A stretch of DNA of 64,000 nt, from assembly GCA_903857685.1 (NCBI GenBank), contig CAIOFO010000124.1:1-64000 (forward strand). The letters run 5' to 3'. Of this stretch, positions 9,042-18,773 are shown one piece after another. The translations under genes and the position numbers were made by a program. How positions within the stretch are numbered: the first letter of the stretch is position 1; each line of letters begins with the position of its first letter. Under the pieces are notes generated by a model that worked only from the letters and a program-made list of their open reading frames with translations, was not told where the DNA came from and did no database searches. The DNA is from an uncultured Alphaproteobacteria bacterium (GTDB taxonomy: Bacteria > Pseudomonadota > Alphaproteobacteria > Micropepsales > Micropepsaceae).

Positions 9042-10337
9042 CTACTTTTCGGCTTGTATGGTCACGTAGACGACGGACTTTGCCTTCTGGTGCGCGTAGA
9101 AGGCGGAAATATTCTTGACGTCGTCATCGGTCAGAATACCGCTCATGGCCGCCATCTCGGGGCTCTTGCGCGCACCCGACCGGTAGGCGTTCAGCGATTT
9201 CAACAGATAGTCCAGGCGCTGGGCGGCCAGGGCGGGACGAGCGACATCCGTGCTGTTGCCATTGACACCATGGCAGCGATCGCATCTCTCCGCCAATTGG
9301 GCGACCGTCAGCGGCTTTTGCACGTTCGCTTGCTGCGCCTGCAGGCCCGCAAAGTAAGCGGCAAGATTCGTGATGGCGGCATCATCCAGCCCGCCCGCTA
9401 TGCCTTTCATCGTGGCATTGCCGCGCGAACCGTCCTTGTAGCCATGCAGGGCCGCGGCCAGATATTGCGGGTCCTGACCCGCCAGGCTCGGCGTGGTGGG
9501 GACGCTGCTGTTGCCCTGGGCGCCGTGACAACTGGCACAGGCCGCCGCGAGAGCTTGGCCCTTGGCGGCGCTGCCCGGCGCGGCAGCCGGAGGATGCTTC
9601 GGATTTTGCAGCGCGAAGTACATCGCGATGGCATTCATGCTGGCATCGGCAACCGGCGCGATCATCGCCTTCATGGTGTCGTTTTTCCGATCACCGCCTT
9701 TGTAGGCGGTCATGGCGGCGACCAGGTATTTCGGATTCTGCCCGACCAGGTTGGGCGCGCCCGGCATCTTGCTGATGCCGTTCTCGCCATGGCAACCGGC
9801 GCAAGCCGCTGTCGCGGCCTTGCCTGCCTGCATCGGGTCAACATCACCCTTGACATCAATGGCGGCAGCCGGAGGAGCGGGATCCAAGCCGCCATAGTAT
9901 GCAGCAACCTTTATCAGGGCATCGCTGCTGAGAAATTTGACGGCATTGTACATGGTGCTGTCCTTGCGGGCACCTGAGGCGTAGGCGCGTAACTCGCGGA
10001 AGATATAGGAAGGGCGCTGGCCAGCCAGGCTTGGCACGCCCCCCAGGACGCTCACTCCGCCACCGCCATGGCATTGCGAACAAGAAGTCTGCGCCAGATG
10101 CTCGCCGTCCGCGATATCCGCAGAACTGGCAAAGAGAGGCTTCAGTTCGTCGCCGCTGGCGGGGCGATTTGCAACGCCCTGCCCGAGTGCGATGGTCATG
10201 CTGCTTGTCCAGAAAACGAGCGCAAGCGCGCCCGCCGCCAAGGCAGATGCCGCACGATACGAATGCGTAACGACCCGTGAATTGACATGGTCACTGCGCA
10301 AAAAGGCCTTTGAGCGGGAGAAAGTGTCGATCACCAT
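9042..10337 (-). CDS. tetraheme cytochrome of four c4-like domains
   Basis: CSQCHG, CAGCHG, CASCHG, CDRCHG, each in a repeated G.P.L.GQ...YL...L.AY..G.R...M module. Confidence 0.92.
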   Translation of the reverse strand: MVIDTFSRSKAFLRSDHVNSRVVTHSYRAASALAAGALALVFWTSSMTIALGQGVANRPASGDELKPLFASSADIADGEHLAQTSCSQCHGGGGVSVLGGVPSLAGQRPSYIFRELRAYASGARKDSTMYNAVKFLSSDALIKVAAYYGGLDPAPPAAAIDVKGDVDPMQAGKAATAACAGCHGENGISKMPGAPNLVGQNPKYLVAAMTAYKGGDRKNDTMKAMIAPVADASMNAIAMYFALQNPKHPPAAAPGSAAKGQALAAACASCHGAQGNSSVPTTPSLAGQDPQYLAAALHGYKDGSRGNATMKGIAGGLDDAAITNLAAYFAGLQAQQANVQKPLTVAQLAERCDRCHGVNGNSTDVARPALAAQRLDYLLKSLNAYRSGARKSPEMAAMSGILTDDDVKNISAFYAHQKAKSVVYVTIQAEK

Positions 10338-10571
10338 TTTCCTTATCCTCGCCTGCATCTCACTGAGACGGCGATATATCAAGCCATACGCTGCAACGAT
10401 TCCCGACCGGCCAGAAGAGCAGTACCAGCCATCCACCTCTCGCGCCATGACAGTGGGAAAGCACTTTCTTAGACCGGTTTATGCTTCGCGGCGGTAGCGC
10501 CAGCAGGAATTTAATTGATGATACCAGCGCGGCCAAGAAGCGGCAGACTTGGTCAGAATATGATTTATATA

Positions 10572-12035
10572 TCATAAGGTTACAGCCTTTGCCAACAAAG
10601 CCACGCCGCGCTGCAACTGTTTGGGCGATAATGCCGCATAGCTGAGGATCAGCGCCCGGTCATGCAGGCGTCCCTCTCCTTCCGGTGACAGGCCTTCGCT
10701 GGTCGTGCTTTCAATGTTGACACCATGCATGAGAGCCACTTCGCAAACAGCGCGCGCCGAACGAAGATGGTCGGGCAATTTCCAGGTCAATTGCGTTCCG
10801 CTTTCCATGCCGATCAGCTGCACATCGCCGAAATGTGTCTGCAGCGCCTTGATCAGGCAATCGCGCCGCTCCATGCAGACCTTGCGAAAGCGCCGCAAAT
10901 ACTGGTCATAGATGCCGCGGCTGAGAAAGTCCGCCGCGATCACCTGCTCCGGCCAGGAACATCCTGAATCCGTGGCGGTCTTCATCGCCAGGATAGGCTC
11001 GCAAAATTCGATCGGCACGATGAGATAATTGAGATTGAGCGCCGCACCCACAACCCTGGCCAGCGCGCCCATATAAAATGTCAGTCCGAAGGGATCTATC
11101 GTGGCGACCGGCGGCGGCATCACGCCATGATAATGCGGCTCGATTCCGCAATCGTCTTCAATGATATAGGCGCCCACATCGCGCGCCCATTGAATGAGCG
11201 CCAGCCGTCGTGAATGCGGCATGACACCGCCAACGGGATCCTGCCGCGTCGGCGAAACATAGGCCAGCGAAACTGGCGCGCGCGGCAAACGGTCGGTTTC
11301 CAGCCCAAACTCATCGACCGGAACATGAATAAGCTCGGCGCTCCGTGCCTTGAAAAAATGACTTACGTTTCTGTTGCCGGGCGACTCGACAACGACCCGA
11401 TCGCCGGCGCGCTGGAACAGATGGGCAATGAGGCTGCACGCCTGGCGCCGGCCGGCGACGATTATTACCTGGTCCGGCACGGCCAGAATTCCCCGCGTCA
11501 GCGCAAGATGGTCGCAAACCGCTTGCCGCAGGGAGGGTATGCCGGCAATCAGATCGGAAGCGGCTACGCCGTCCGGATTGCGGGTGAAGGCATCCCGCAC
11601 TTCCTTCATCCAGACTTTCGGCCCCGCCGAAAACTGAACATCGTGTGACGCCTGGCGAAAATCCGTCTCGCCTTCACGATTTATCGAATGCTGTGAAGGG
11701 GGCAGCCGGAGCAGGGCCGGATGAAGGGCCGCCTGCCGGGGCATATCCGGCAAGGGGCTTTGCGGTACGACCTCCTTGATGTCATCGGGCGGCGAAGCAG
11801 ACACGAAAGTGCCGACCGCCGGACGCGTCTCAAGATAGCCTTCGCTTATCAGCCTTTCATAGGCAAGCAATACGGTTGTTCGCGAAATCCCGATCTGTTC
11901 CGCCAGGAATCGCGTGGCAATGATGCGTGAATTCGGCTTTAGCTTTCCGGTATTTATGAGATGGCGCAGCTGCTCGGACAATTGATCCTGCAGCGGCATT
12001 TGGGCGCTTCGATCAAGCTGAAGGAATGCATTCAT
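10572..12035 (-). CDS. MocR/PdxR-type regulator (GntR wHTH fused to fold-type I aminotransferase domain)
   Basis: LSEQLRHLINTGKLKPNSRIIATRFLAEQIGISRTTVLLAYERLISEGYLETRPAVGTFV plus aminotransferase-like C-terminus. Confidence 0.92.
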   Translation of the reverse strand: MNAFLQLDRSAQMPLQDQLSEQLRHLINTGKLKPNSRIIATRFLAEQIGISRTTVLLAYERLISEGYLETRPAVGTFVSASPPDDIKEVVPQSPLPDMPRQAALHPALLRLPPSQHSINREGETDFRQASHDVQFSAGPKVWMKEVRDAFTRNPDGVAASDLIAGIPSLRQAVCDHLALTRGILAVPDQVIIVAGRRQACSLIAHLFQRAGDRVVVESPGNRNVSHFFKARSAELIHVPVDEFGLETDRLPRAPVSLAYVSPTRQDPVGGVMPHSRRLALIQWARDVGAYIIEDDCGIEPHYHGVMPPPVATIDPFGLTFYMGALARVVGAALNLNYLIVPIEFCEPILAMKTATDSGCSWPEQVIAADFLSRGIYDQYLRRFRKVCMERRDCLIKALQTHFGDVQLIGMESGTQLTWKLPDHLRSARAVCEVALMHGVNIESTTSEGLSPEGEGRLHDRALILSYAALSPKQLQRGVALLAKAVTL

Positions 12036-12146
12036 GATGGATTGATCCGACTTCTCCTCGACCCCTTCCAAACTGTCACAATGTGACGGCTGGCGAAGTG
12101 TCTCAATTCGTACTATACTGTTTTATCTGTCGGTGTCCGAAGCGCC

Positions 12147-12160
12147 TTGATCTGCATCAA
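12147..12160. promoter_or_regulatory. FNR/ANR-type box TTGATCTGCATCAA
   Basis: Perfect TTGAT-N4-ATCAA between the MocR gene and ccmE; a -10-like CACTATAG lies about 30 bp from its centre toward ccmE. Confidence 0.8.
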
Positions 12161-12308
12161 TTCGAATGGCTTGTGTGTGTGGCACTATAGCTTCATGTGT
12201 TGGTGGAACAAAGTGTTTGCGCTCGGGCTGATCGGAGTCAGATGATCGGCGTCGCATTTTCGTTGCGCGAATTCAGGATTTGATAATGCAGAGCGCCACG
12301 GAGCCGGC

Positions 12309-12749
12309 ATGACCGCGAAAAAACGCCGCCGGATTGCTTTTGTACTCGCCCTGTTTGTCGCGGGCGGCGTTGGCGCTGGACTTGTGATCATGGCGCTGGG
12401 AAATAACGTGCGCTATTTCTACAGCCCAAGCGATCTTGCGGTCGATCGTGTCGCACCGGGCGTCGCAATCCGCGTCGGCGGCCTCGTCCAGACCAAGAGC
12501 GTGCAACACGATAGCGGCGTCCTGGTTCATTTCGTCATTACGGACGGCAATCATGCCATTCCAGTTGCCTATTCCGGCGGCCTGCCCGGCCTGTTCCGCG
12601 AGGGCCAGGGGGTGGTGGCGACTGGGGCGCTCAACCAGAACGGCGTCTTCGACGCAACGGAACTGCTCGCCAAGCACGACGAAAAATATACCCCACCGGA
12701 AGTCGTGGACGCGCTGAAGCGGTCCGGCCACTGGAAAGAGGGCGGTTAG
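12309..12749 (+). CDS. ccmE: cytochrome c maturation heme chaperone CcmE
   Basis: KKRRRIAFVLALFVAGGVGAGLVIMALGNNVRYFYSPSDL...LLAKHDEKYTPPEV including the heme-binding His/Tyr motif. Confidence 0.96.
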   Translation: MTAKKRRRIAFVLALFVAGGVGAGLVIMALGNNVRYFYSPSDLAVDRVAPGVAIRVGGLVQTKSVQHDSGVLVHFVITDGNHAIPVAYSGGLPGLFREGQGVVATGALNQNGVFDATELLAKHDEKYTPPEVVDALKRSGHWKEGG

Positions 12750-12872
12750 GACGGCGGCAATCCGCGGGCACGGATATCCGCATCACTATTATTGCCGTTC
12801 GATTCGAAAATTCCCTGCCGTTGCTTGTCGGCATGCGTGCGTCAAACCGGCGAACGGCCAATTGCTTTTGGC

Positions 12873-12886
12873 TTGATCGAAATCAA
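12873..12886. promoter_or_regulatory. FNR/ANR-type box TTGATCGAAATCAA
   Basis: Perfect TTGAT-N4-ATCAA; -10-like TATATT at 12910-12915; upstream of hemA. Confidence 0.85.
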
Positions 12887-12972
12887 CGCTCGGAATGCTT
12901 CAGGCTCGATATATTGGCGTGGAGGATGACCTGCGGCCGACTGACGAGGCGGCGGGAGCGAGCGGAGAGATC

Positions 12973-14211
12973 ATGAGCATGGCTTTTTCTTACGATTCCA
13001 GCTTTCAGGACGCGCTTTCGGCCCTGAAACGGGAAGGCCGTTACCGGGTATTCGCGGACATCATGCGCGAGCGCGGCAACTATCCCAAGGCCGACACCTA
13101 TAGCGGCGCCGGTGGCGGCAGCAAATCGGAGCGTCCGATCACGGTGTGGTGCAGCAATGATTATCTCAACATGGGCCAGCAACCCAAGGTGCTCGCCGCC
13201 ATGCATGAGGCGCTCGATACCGTGGGCGCCGGCTCCGGCGGCACCCGCAATATTTCCGGTACCAGCCATTATCATGTCGAGCTGGAGCGCGAACTGGCCG
13301 ACTTGCACGGCAAGGAAGCGGCACTGCTCTTCACCTCCGGCTTTGTCTCGAACGACGCCACGCTTTCGACCCTGGCCAAGATCCTGCCGGGCTTGATCAT
13401 CTTTTCGGACGAATACAACCATGCCTCGATGATCGAAGGCATCCGCCATGGCGGCACCGTCAAATACGTTTTCCGCCACAACGACATGGCGCATCTTGAG
13501 CAATTGCTGGCATCCGCCAACCCCGCCGCGCCCAAGCTGATCGCCTTTGAGAGCGTCTATTCGATGGAGGGCAATTTCTCGCCCACCAACGCGATCTGCG
13601 ACCTGGCCGAAAAATACGGCGCCATGACGTATATCGATGAAGTTCATGGCGTGGGATTGTATGGCCCGCGCGGAGCGGGAGTCGCCGCCCGCGACGGCAC
13701 AATGGCCCGGATTGATATCATCGAAGGCACCCTGGCCAAGGCCTTCGGCGTGATGGGCGGTTATATCGCGGCCAGCGCGAAATTGGTGGATTGCATCCGC
13801 TCCTTCGCGCCGGGCTTCATATTCACAACCTCGATTGCCCCCACGCTTGCAGCCGGTGCCCTGGCCTCCATCCGCCATCTCAAGCAAAGCGATGTCGAGC
13901 GGGAAAGGCTGGCCGAACGCGCCGCCGCGCTCAAGGCCCTGCTGATCTCCGCCGACCTGCCGATGATGGAAAGCCCCAGCCATATCGTGCCGCTGATCGT
14001 GGGCGATGCGGCGCTGTGCAAGAAGGTCGCCGATGCGCTGCTGAACGATTACGGCATCTATGTCCAGCCGATCAATTATCCCACCGTGCCGCGCGGCACC
14101 GAACGCTTGCGCTTCACGCCCTCGCCGGTGCATGATGATGCGATGATGCAGACGCTGGTAGCCGCCCTCAATAGTGTGTGGGATGCGAACCGAATTGCCC
14201 GCGCCGCCTAA
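12973..14211 (+). CDS. hemA: 5-aminolevulinate synthase
   Basis: Full-length ALAS signature: [18 protein letters not shown]...[12 protein letters not shown]...[18 protein letters not shown]...[15 protein letters not shown]. Confidence 0.97.
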   Translation: MSMAFSYDSSFQDALSALKREGRYRVFADIMRERGNYPKADTYSGAGGGSKSERPITVWCSNDYLNMGQQPKVLAAMHEALDTVGAGSGGTRNISGTSHYHVELERELADLHGKEAALLFTSGFVSNDATLSTLAKILPGLIIFSDEYNHASMIEGIRHGGTVKYVFRHNDMAHLEQLLASANPAAPKLIAFESVYSMEGNFSPTNAICDLAEKYGAMTYIDEVHGVGLYGPRGAGVAARDGTMARIDIIEGTLAKAFGVMGGYIAASAKLVDCIRSFAPGFIFTTSIAPTLAAGALASIRHLKQSDVERERLAERAAALKALLISADLPMMESPSHIVPLIVGDAALCKKVADALLNDYGIYVQPINYPTVPRGTERLRFTPSPVHDDAMMQTLVAALNSVWDANRIARAA

Positions 14212-14310
14212 TGTCCCGCCCCTGAACAATTAATCAGCGGCATAATGAAGTATAGGAGCCGAGGGTAATTGCTGAAGCCAATACGGGCAAAATTGCTCCG
14301 GTTTGCGGAT

Positions 14311-14324
14311 TTGATCCTGATCAA
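14311..14324. promoter_or_regulatory. FNR/ANR-type box TTGATCCTGATCAA
   Basis: Perfect TTGAT-N4-ATCAA upstream of the cytochrome at 14433. Confidence 0.8.
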
Positions 14325-14432
14325 GGCAGCGGCAGACATCCACGATTATTTCTAATTGCAGCCTTGAATGTTTCATGGTGAATTGAAGTTTCCAACCCGA
14401 TTCATACAGCTTACTTGCAAAGGGTCTGAAAA

Positions 14433-14867
14433 ATGCCAACAAGAATTGATCGTCTTTTGACCTCCGCGACCGCGATCGGCATGGTGGTGATGATCGCTGT
14501 AGGGTTCGACTTGGCATTTGTTTCGCAAGCCGGCGCCGCGGATGCGCCGGTCAGCTTTCAAAAGCAGGTCATGCCCATTTTTTCGAAGAATTGCACCATG
14601 TGCCATTCGCCGGGTGGACTGGGCGAAATTACCTCGTCCCTGGATCTCACAAGCTATAAGTCGCTCCGCATGGGCTCGGCGGGCGGCGTGGCGATCGTGC
14701 CGGGCTTTGCAAGCCGCAGCCCGATGATGCGCTATCTCAAGGAAAACTGGGATTCAAAAAATCCCGAGGCGCTGAAGATGCCGCCGCCGCCCTATGGCGG
14801 CAAGCTTTCGGCGCAAGATCTCAAGACCATCACGGACTGGATCGATCAGGGCGCCAAGAACAATTAA
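14433..14867 (+). CDS. secreted monoheme cytochrome-like protein
   Basis: Signal peptide and CTMCHSPGG motif; ends ...LSAQDLKTITDWIDQGAKNN. Confidence 0.85.
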   Translation: MPTRIDRLLTSATAIGMVVMIAVGFDLAFVSQAGAADAPVSFQKQVMPIFSKNCTMCHSPGGLGEITSSLDLTSYKSLRMGSAGGVAIVPGFASRSPMMRYLKENWDSKNPEALKMPPPPYGGKLSAQDLKTITDWIDQGAKNN

Positions 14868-14939
14868 GCGGCCTTGTTGAATTCTCCCTGAGTCCCTGGC
14901 TCGGCCGCGTCCTGCCTTATGGCGGTCCGCGGCCAACGC

Positions 14940-16547
14940 CTAATATTTGAAATCCACCAGCAGATGCGCCTTGTTGGAAGTGCCGTCGCCCCACAAGGGC
15001 GCGGCAGGATCGGGGTTCTTCACCACGATGTCGAAGCGGCCGGCGCGGCGCAGCAAATTCTCGTCAAGCAGGACCTGCAATTCCGTCGCGCTGACGCGCG
15101 TATAGGGCACCGGCACGCCGTCGAAATAGACCCTTGATTGCGCCACGAAGTTGAAGCCTTTCAGGCTCAGCAACGTTGTCGGCGCCCCGGCCGTTACGAC
15201 CACCGGCGATATCTGCTCGATAGCGAGCTGCGGCGACTGGAAGGGATCAGGCGCCGGCGCAGCGCCGCCGCCCGGGGCGCGGCCGCCGCGCACCGTCGCG
15301 GCCTTGAGCGCCTGGGTCCAGGCCAAATTCTCCACGGCATGGGCATCGTCGCCGGCGCCCATGAACACCGTGCCATAAGATGCGTGAAAGCCGCGATCCG
15401 CGACCTTGCCGTCAAAGATCAGCGTATCCATGTCGCGCAGATTGGCGATGTTCTTCAACGGGTCGGCGTTGACGATAACGATGTCCGCCAATTTTCCCGG
15501 CGTGACCGAGCCAAGCCTGTCCTGCACATGCATCGCTTCGGCCGGCCATTGCGTCGCGCCTTGCAGGATGCGCATTGCGGGAATGCCGGCTTCCTGGAAC
15601 ATCTCCATTTCCTCATGCACCACCGGGCCGGCCACGCGGGCGGGATTTGTGTCGCCCCCGACCATGACATGGCCGCCCGCCGCGTCGAACGTCCGATAGA
15701 AGCGCAGCATGTTCCTGTAGCCCGCGACGCGTTTGTCGCGCAGCGCCGCATCGTCCATGCGGGTCTTGGTGAGCCGCATTTCCTTGATGTTCTCGGCCGG
15801 GTAATAGGCCAGCAGGGCCGGATCGGCGAAAAGCTGTTCGGTCTGCGCCAGGAAGCGCGGCGCATCCTTGGCGTAAGTCGGCGCGATGTTGATGAGGTTG
15901 GGAACGAGGGCAACATGGTGCTGGACCAATAGGGCGATCAGCGCCTTGGCCTTGGCCTCGTCCATGTCGGCATAGCGGTCCAGTTCGGCATTGCCGCGCG
16001 CCCCATCCTTCAGGATCGCCTGCGAAACACCCTGGGCATGTGGAATGAAATCCACGCCGGCGGCGGCGCCGTCCGCCGGCAGGGATTTCGGGCCGCCGGC
16101 CCTGAGCGAACAGGCCTTGCCCGCCTTGTGCGCCTCGTCGCATCCGGCCGCGACCACGTCGGGGGAAAATTTGCCGTCATGGAACATGATCACATCGGCC
16201 CCCGCGGCTAGGAATTTTCGCGTCAGCGTGCGGGCTTCCTCCGGGGTCTTGGGCGCCTGGTTCATGCTGAGGGCCGTCTCCAGGCCCGTGACAGCGCCGG
16301 CCTGAAAATGCCCCACACCCGTGAATGTGCGCGGACCGCGAATCTTGCCGTGGTTGACGGCTTCGCGATGGGCCAGGGAGAGTTCTTCGCCCTGTCCGAC
16401 GTCAATACTGGCGGTGACGCCCTGGTTGAGCATCAATTCGCCGTCGAACCAGAAATAGTTGAGCTGCGAGTCCCACAAGCCCGGGACAATATATTTGCCT
16501 TTCGCGTCGATGATCCGCGCGCCCGCGGGAATCGCAATCTGGCCCGA
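14940..16547 (-). pseudogene. amidohydrolase with C-terminal IPT/TIG-like domain, N-terminus truncated at a junction
   Basis: IPAGARIIDAKGKYIVPGLWDSQLNYFWF...GVTASIDVGQ...GKLADIVIVNADPLKNI; C-terminal ISPVVVTAGAPTTLLSLKGFNFV...; no start codon or N-terminal strand region upstream. Confidence 0.65.
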
Positions 16548-17075
16548 GCGGCCGGCTGGGTGCTTTTCATGTTCGTCAGCCTGACCGGCGTGGCGCTGGG
16601 CTTTCCCCAGACCACGCAGGCCTTGTTCGCGCCGCGCGCCGCGGGCGCGCAGGGGCCGGGACCTGGATTTCAGGCCGCTCCCGCCATCGAACCGCTGGGT
16701 GGCGGGCCAACCATCGGTGCCGATGGCGCGGTGGCGCTGGCGCGCCAGGCCAAGCTCGATGCCATTGTGAGTTCGGTGACGCTGCCGGCGCGACCCAACC
16801 AGCCCATCACGGTGGCGCTGGGCAGCGGAGGCGAGCGGCCCTCACTGCTTTATGTGGATCCCTATCGCAGCGAGATCCTGCCGGCGCGCGCGCCGCAGGG
16901 CCGGCCGCGCGGCATTGACTGGGAGGGGCTGCATGGCGGCGATGCGCTGGGCCCGGTGTGGCGTTTTCTGGTGTTCCTGGTCGGCTTCCTGCCGCTGCTG
17001 TTCGCCGTCACCGGCGTCAGCATGTGGTTCAAGAAGCGCGCCGCACGGATGCCGATGGGAAAACCCATTGCTTGA
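16545..17075 (+). pseudogene. PepSY-TM family protein, C-terminal part only
   Basis: RAAGWVLFMFVSLTGVALGFPQ...WEGLHGGDALGPVWRFLVFLVGFLPLLFAVTGVSMWFKKR; no recognisable N-terminus before the junction. Confidence 0.65.
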
Positions 17076-17145
17076 GGCCATGCCGGAACGGCCGCGATTT
17101 GGCCCGGAGTAATTGTCCCTCGCAACCTCGCCGCCGTCCAATCCT

Positions 17146-17952
17146 CTAGCAGGCGGCTGTGCGGTCACGGGATGGGCCCGGGAGCATTTCCGTCGACCGG
17201 CCGGTCAGCCAATAGACCATAAGCCCGAGCCATTCATGCTCGCCCTCGGCGATTGCGTCGAAACGGCCGGTCACACCTTGAGGCCACCAGACCGGCGCGC
17301 CGACCGTGTAATCCGTCGGCCAGGGCAGCATGTCCCAGCCGTTTTTCCGGAATGAGCCCACAGCGCGCGGCAATTGGGCGGCGGGGGCCAGAAGCACCCA
17401 TCGCTCACCCGGCTTCGGCTGTGCGAGCTTTTTCGCATTGACCGCATTTTCCCAGGTGGTCCGGGAATTGGATTCGAAGGCGACGCGGCTCACATCCAGA
17501 TTCAGCATTTTCATGATGTCCCTGGCGACATCGGCCTCGGAGAGCTTGTGCGTGCCGAGCAATCCGGAACCGCCGGCAAATATCACCCTTGAGCCGGGAT
17601 GACGGTGCATCAAGTCGCTGAGAATGACATAGCGCATGGGCGCGCCGGACAGTTCCGGAATTCCCAGCCTCGCCGAGGCCTCAACATCCTCGCCGTCACC
17701 CAGCATGACGATGCCATCCAGGCAGGCCGGAGGCGCCGGCACGGGAAAACGATCCTCCAGCGGCTGCAGGAGCCAGAAATCTAGCGGCGTGAACCCGATG
17801 ATCGTCATGATGCCGATCGCGGCGCCGATACCGCACCATGCCCAGCGCCGGCGTCCCGCAAGCGCAAGCGCCGCCGAGGCCACTAGGATCAGCAAGATGA
17901 TGGCGACCGGATCGGTGAATAGCGACGTCATCTTTGAAATCAGGAAAAACAT
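17146..17952 (-). CDS. YdcF/DUF218 family envelope protein
   Basis: N-terminal TMs; GSRVIFAGGSGLLGTHKLSEADVARDIM...ESNSRTTWENAVNAK. Confidence 0.9.
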   Translation of the reverse strand: MFFLISKMTSLFTDPVAIILLILVASAALALAGRRRWAWCGIGAAIGIMTIIGFTPLDFWLLQPLEDRFPVPAPPACLDGIVMLGDGEDVEASARLGIPELSGAPMRYVILSDLMHRHPGSRVIFAGGSGLLGTHKLSEADVARDIMKMLNLDVSRVAFESNSRTTWENAVNAKKLAQPKPGERWVLLAPAAQLPRAVGSFRKNGWDMLPWPTDYTVGAPVWWPQGVTGRFDAIAEGEHEWLGLMVYWLTGRSTEMLPGPSRDRTAAC

Positions 17953-18020
17953 TGAAACTTCGCGATCTCCCTGTCAGGACCGGCGCGCCGGAGCGGGCCG
18001 CCGATAGGTATGAATTGAGG

Positions 18021-18773
18021 CTATGGATTTTGCGGCGGCGGCAGCCGGACGGTGATCATTTCCCAGGATGCCGGCCGCTCGGCCACCACGCCCTCGGTGA
18101 TCTTGCGCCGGCTGAGGATCTCGAATGCCATGGTGCTGAGCCCGTCTTCCGGCATCTGCGCCCCGGCTGCCCAGCGGCTCTGGAACCGGCGGTGATTGGC
18201 CAGCGCAATGGGATTTGGCGAGCCGTCCGCCTGAAAGCCATTGCTGTCGTGATCCAGGGCCTCGAATGTCCCCTTGCGCCGGCCCATGCCGATGCCGTCA
18301 CGGTCAAAACGATTTTTCAGATCCGTATCCTCGAACCCCCAGCCCCAATAGGTGTTGGAAAAACCGTTGACGCGCGCAAAGTCGGCGTTGGACGCCAGCA
18401 CCACGCAGCCGAAAACCTTTTCGGGGTCGGGCCGCAGCGCTCTTTGCTCGCCCACCCGGATGGGACGCGCCTCGGCGCCATACCAGACGATGGCGGCCGG
18501 CTGCTCCGGCCAGCTGTAATCCGCCCAGACCGGAAGATAGTCGACATCATGAAAGCAGGTGTAATCGCCGAATTCGCGGCCCAGCACGAAACCGATATTT
18601 TTCAGAGCCCCGCTGTTGAAGGGCAGGCCATCCTCCTGCTCGATGACCAGCACCTGATAGGGAATGTCCCGGTCTGTCTTGTCGCGGGCGAAATAGAGAC
18701 TGACGCAGCGGATGAACGTCTTCAGATGGGCGTCGCGCGCGCGATAGGGAACAACGATATTCAACCGCTTCAT
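18021..18773 (-). CDS. beta-1,4-galactosyltransferase-like glycosyltransferase (GT7)
   Basis: IVVPYRARDAHLKTF, PFNSGALKNIGFVLG, CFHDVDYLP, FGCVVLASNADFARVNGFSNTYWGWGFEDTDLKNRF match B4GALT hallmarks (FN, DVD, WGWGxEDxD). Confidence 0.9.
   Translation of the reverse strand: MKRLNIVVPYRARDAHLKTFIRCVSLYFARDKTDRDIPYQVLVIEQEDGLPFNSGALKNIGFVLGREFGDYTCFHDVDYLPVWADYSWPEQPAAIVWYGAEARPIRVGEQRALRPDPEKVFGCVVLASNADFARVNGFSNTYWGWGFEDTDLKNRFDRDGIGMGRRKGTFEALDHDSNGFQADGSPNPIALANHRRFQSRWAAGAQMPEDGLSTMAFEILSRRKITEGVVAERPASWEMITVRLPPPQNP

Noticed and set aside
8859-9977. 372-aa plus-strand ORF
   Set aside because: Antisense to the tetraheme cytochrome; no recognisable domain
10559-10576. TATGAT-N6-ATCATA inverted repeat
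   Set aside because: Spacing differs from the FNR box and it overlaps the MocR stop codon; could be chance in an AT-rich patch
12883-14229. 448-aa minus-strand ORF
   Set aside because: Antisense shadow of hemA
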